Origin: Larimichthys crocea
Lineage: Eukaryota > Chordata > Actinopteri > Sciaenidae
DNA: 64,000 nucleotides
Assembly: GCF_000972845.2 (NCBI RefSeq)
Contig: NC_040016.1
Coordinates: forward strand, 14,528,701-14,592,700
Direction of reading: 5' to 3'
Made by a program: the position numbers and the translations under genes. Below are positions 63,501 through 64,000 of the stretch, in pieces. Numbering within the stretch: the stretch's first letter is position 1; the number at the start of each line of letters is the position of its first letter. The notes beneath the pieces were generated by a model. The model was not told where the DNA came from, did not search any database, and worked only from the letters and a program-made list of their open reading frames with translations.

Positions 63501-64000
63501 TTTCTTAATAAGATGAACTGTTTAGCTGTTGTGTTTGAGTTGCTGTAATCACAGCTGCAGGTACAAACAAGCTTCCCATCAGAACTGATTAGGGCTGACT
63601 CTGTTCCCAATGAACCATTTGAAATATTACACAGTACAAACATGCGGTGGGAGAGAGAGGGAGAAGGAGAAATCATGATGTGGTCTTCATCTGCGTGAAT
63701 AAAATTAGTCAGTTATATAAGCTGAATGAAAAACAACCCTTTGACAATCGTTTGTTCTCCACCATTAAAGCACTAATCTGCTCCTGTGCTGCATAAATAA
63801 GATAACAGCATAACTGTACATTCTGTCAGTCCAGCTTGGCATAGCAGCACTTACTTGTTTGTGTGTTTGTATAATTTAACGGATGTCTTTCCAATTATGC
63901 GCACGCATTCTGATGTAGAAGGCTGAAATGGAAAGCAAACTGTGTCTGCATACGTGAGTGCGTGTCCATGTGCAGATTATATATCAAATTATGATCGTAC

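Larger units (their letters stand above)
59120..64000 (-). other. kif5a: kif5a intron 1 (part); exon 1 not in window
   Basis: No reading that matches the kinesin N-terminus (KVLCRFRPLN) was found on the minus strand here. Contents: a TG microsatellite (59260-59296), a degenerate dispersed repeat (59757-60560), and otherwise AT-rich sequence with no supportable gene. Confidence 0.7.

Noticed and set aside
59120..64000. kif5a exon 1 (KVLCRFRPLN) sought in this interval
   Set aside because: No minus-strand reading matched and no suitable phase-0 donor with kinesin wording was seen. Exon 1 probably lies past the window edge.

Overview
This window is nuclear DNA from a vertebrate, most likely a ray-finned (teleost) fish. 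The evidence is GT-AG introns, long AT-rich introns full of microsatellites, and interspersed repeats typical of teleosts: a tRNA-derived SINE, RTE/Rex3-like LINE tails, foldback MITEs and a hAT-like element. There are no operons, bacterial genes or CRISPR arrays. Two protein-coding genes account for the window. Both lie on the minus strand, head to tail.

Region 1 (about 1.2-13.7 kb) holds a complete sterol O-acyltransferase gene, read as soat2 rather than soat1. Fifteen coding exons join in phase into a 525-residue protein. It carries the FYxDWWN motif, the catalytic-histidine segment SAVVHEY and a SOAT2-type C-terminus (TPRSWSC). A likely non-coding first exon with a TATA-like element and an HNF4-like site sits near 13.64-13.80 kb. 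Repeats fill the 12.4-13.3 kb interval between them.

Region 2 (about 13.8-21.4 kb) is the intergenic space plus the unresolved 3' UTR of the upstream gene. It contains a hAT-like element and a foldback repeat but no coding exon I can support.

Region 3 (21.4-64.0 kb) is a neuronal-type kinesin heavy chain, kif5a. Twenty-seven exons (2 to 28 by mammalian numbering) were joined in phase. They give 1,029 residues, from the segment just before the P-loop through the motor, neck, coiled-coil stalk, IAK tail motif and a long divergent C-tail. Exon 1, about 43 codons in mammals, was not found and should lie beyond position 64,000. The 28-nt micro-exon equivalent to human KIF5A exon 27 is present, with the same length and phase.

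The two proteins are unrelated in function: ER cholesterol esterification and axonal microtubule transport. The most notable structural observation is a SINE in kif5a intron 2. Its 10-bp target-site duplication is the exon 2 splice donor itself, so the intron now has a copy of that donor at each end of the element. No new molecular system is evident; the interest lies in gene structure and repeat biology.
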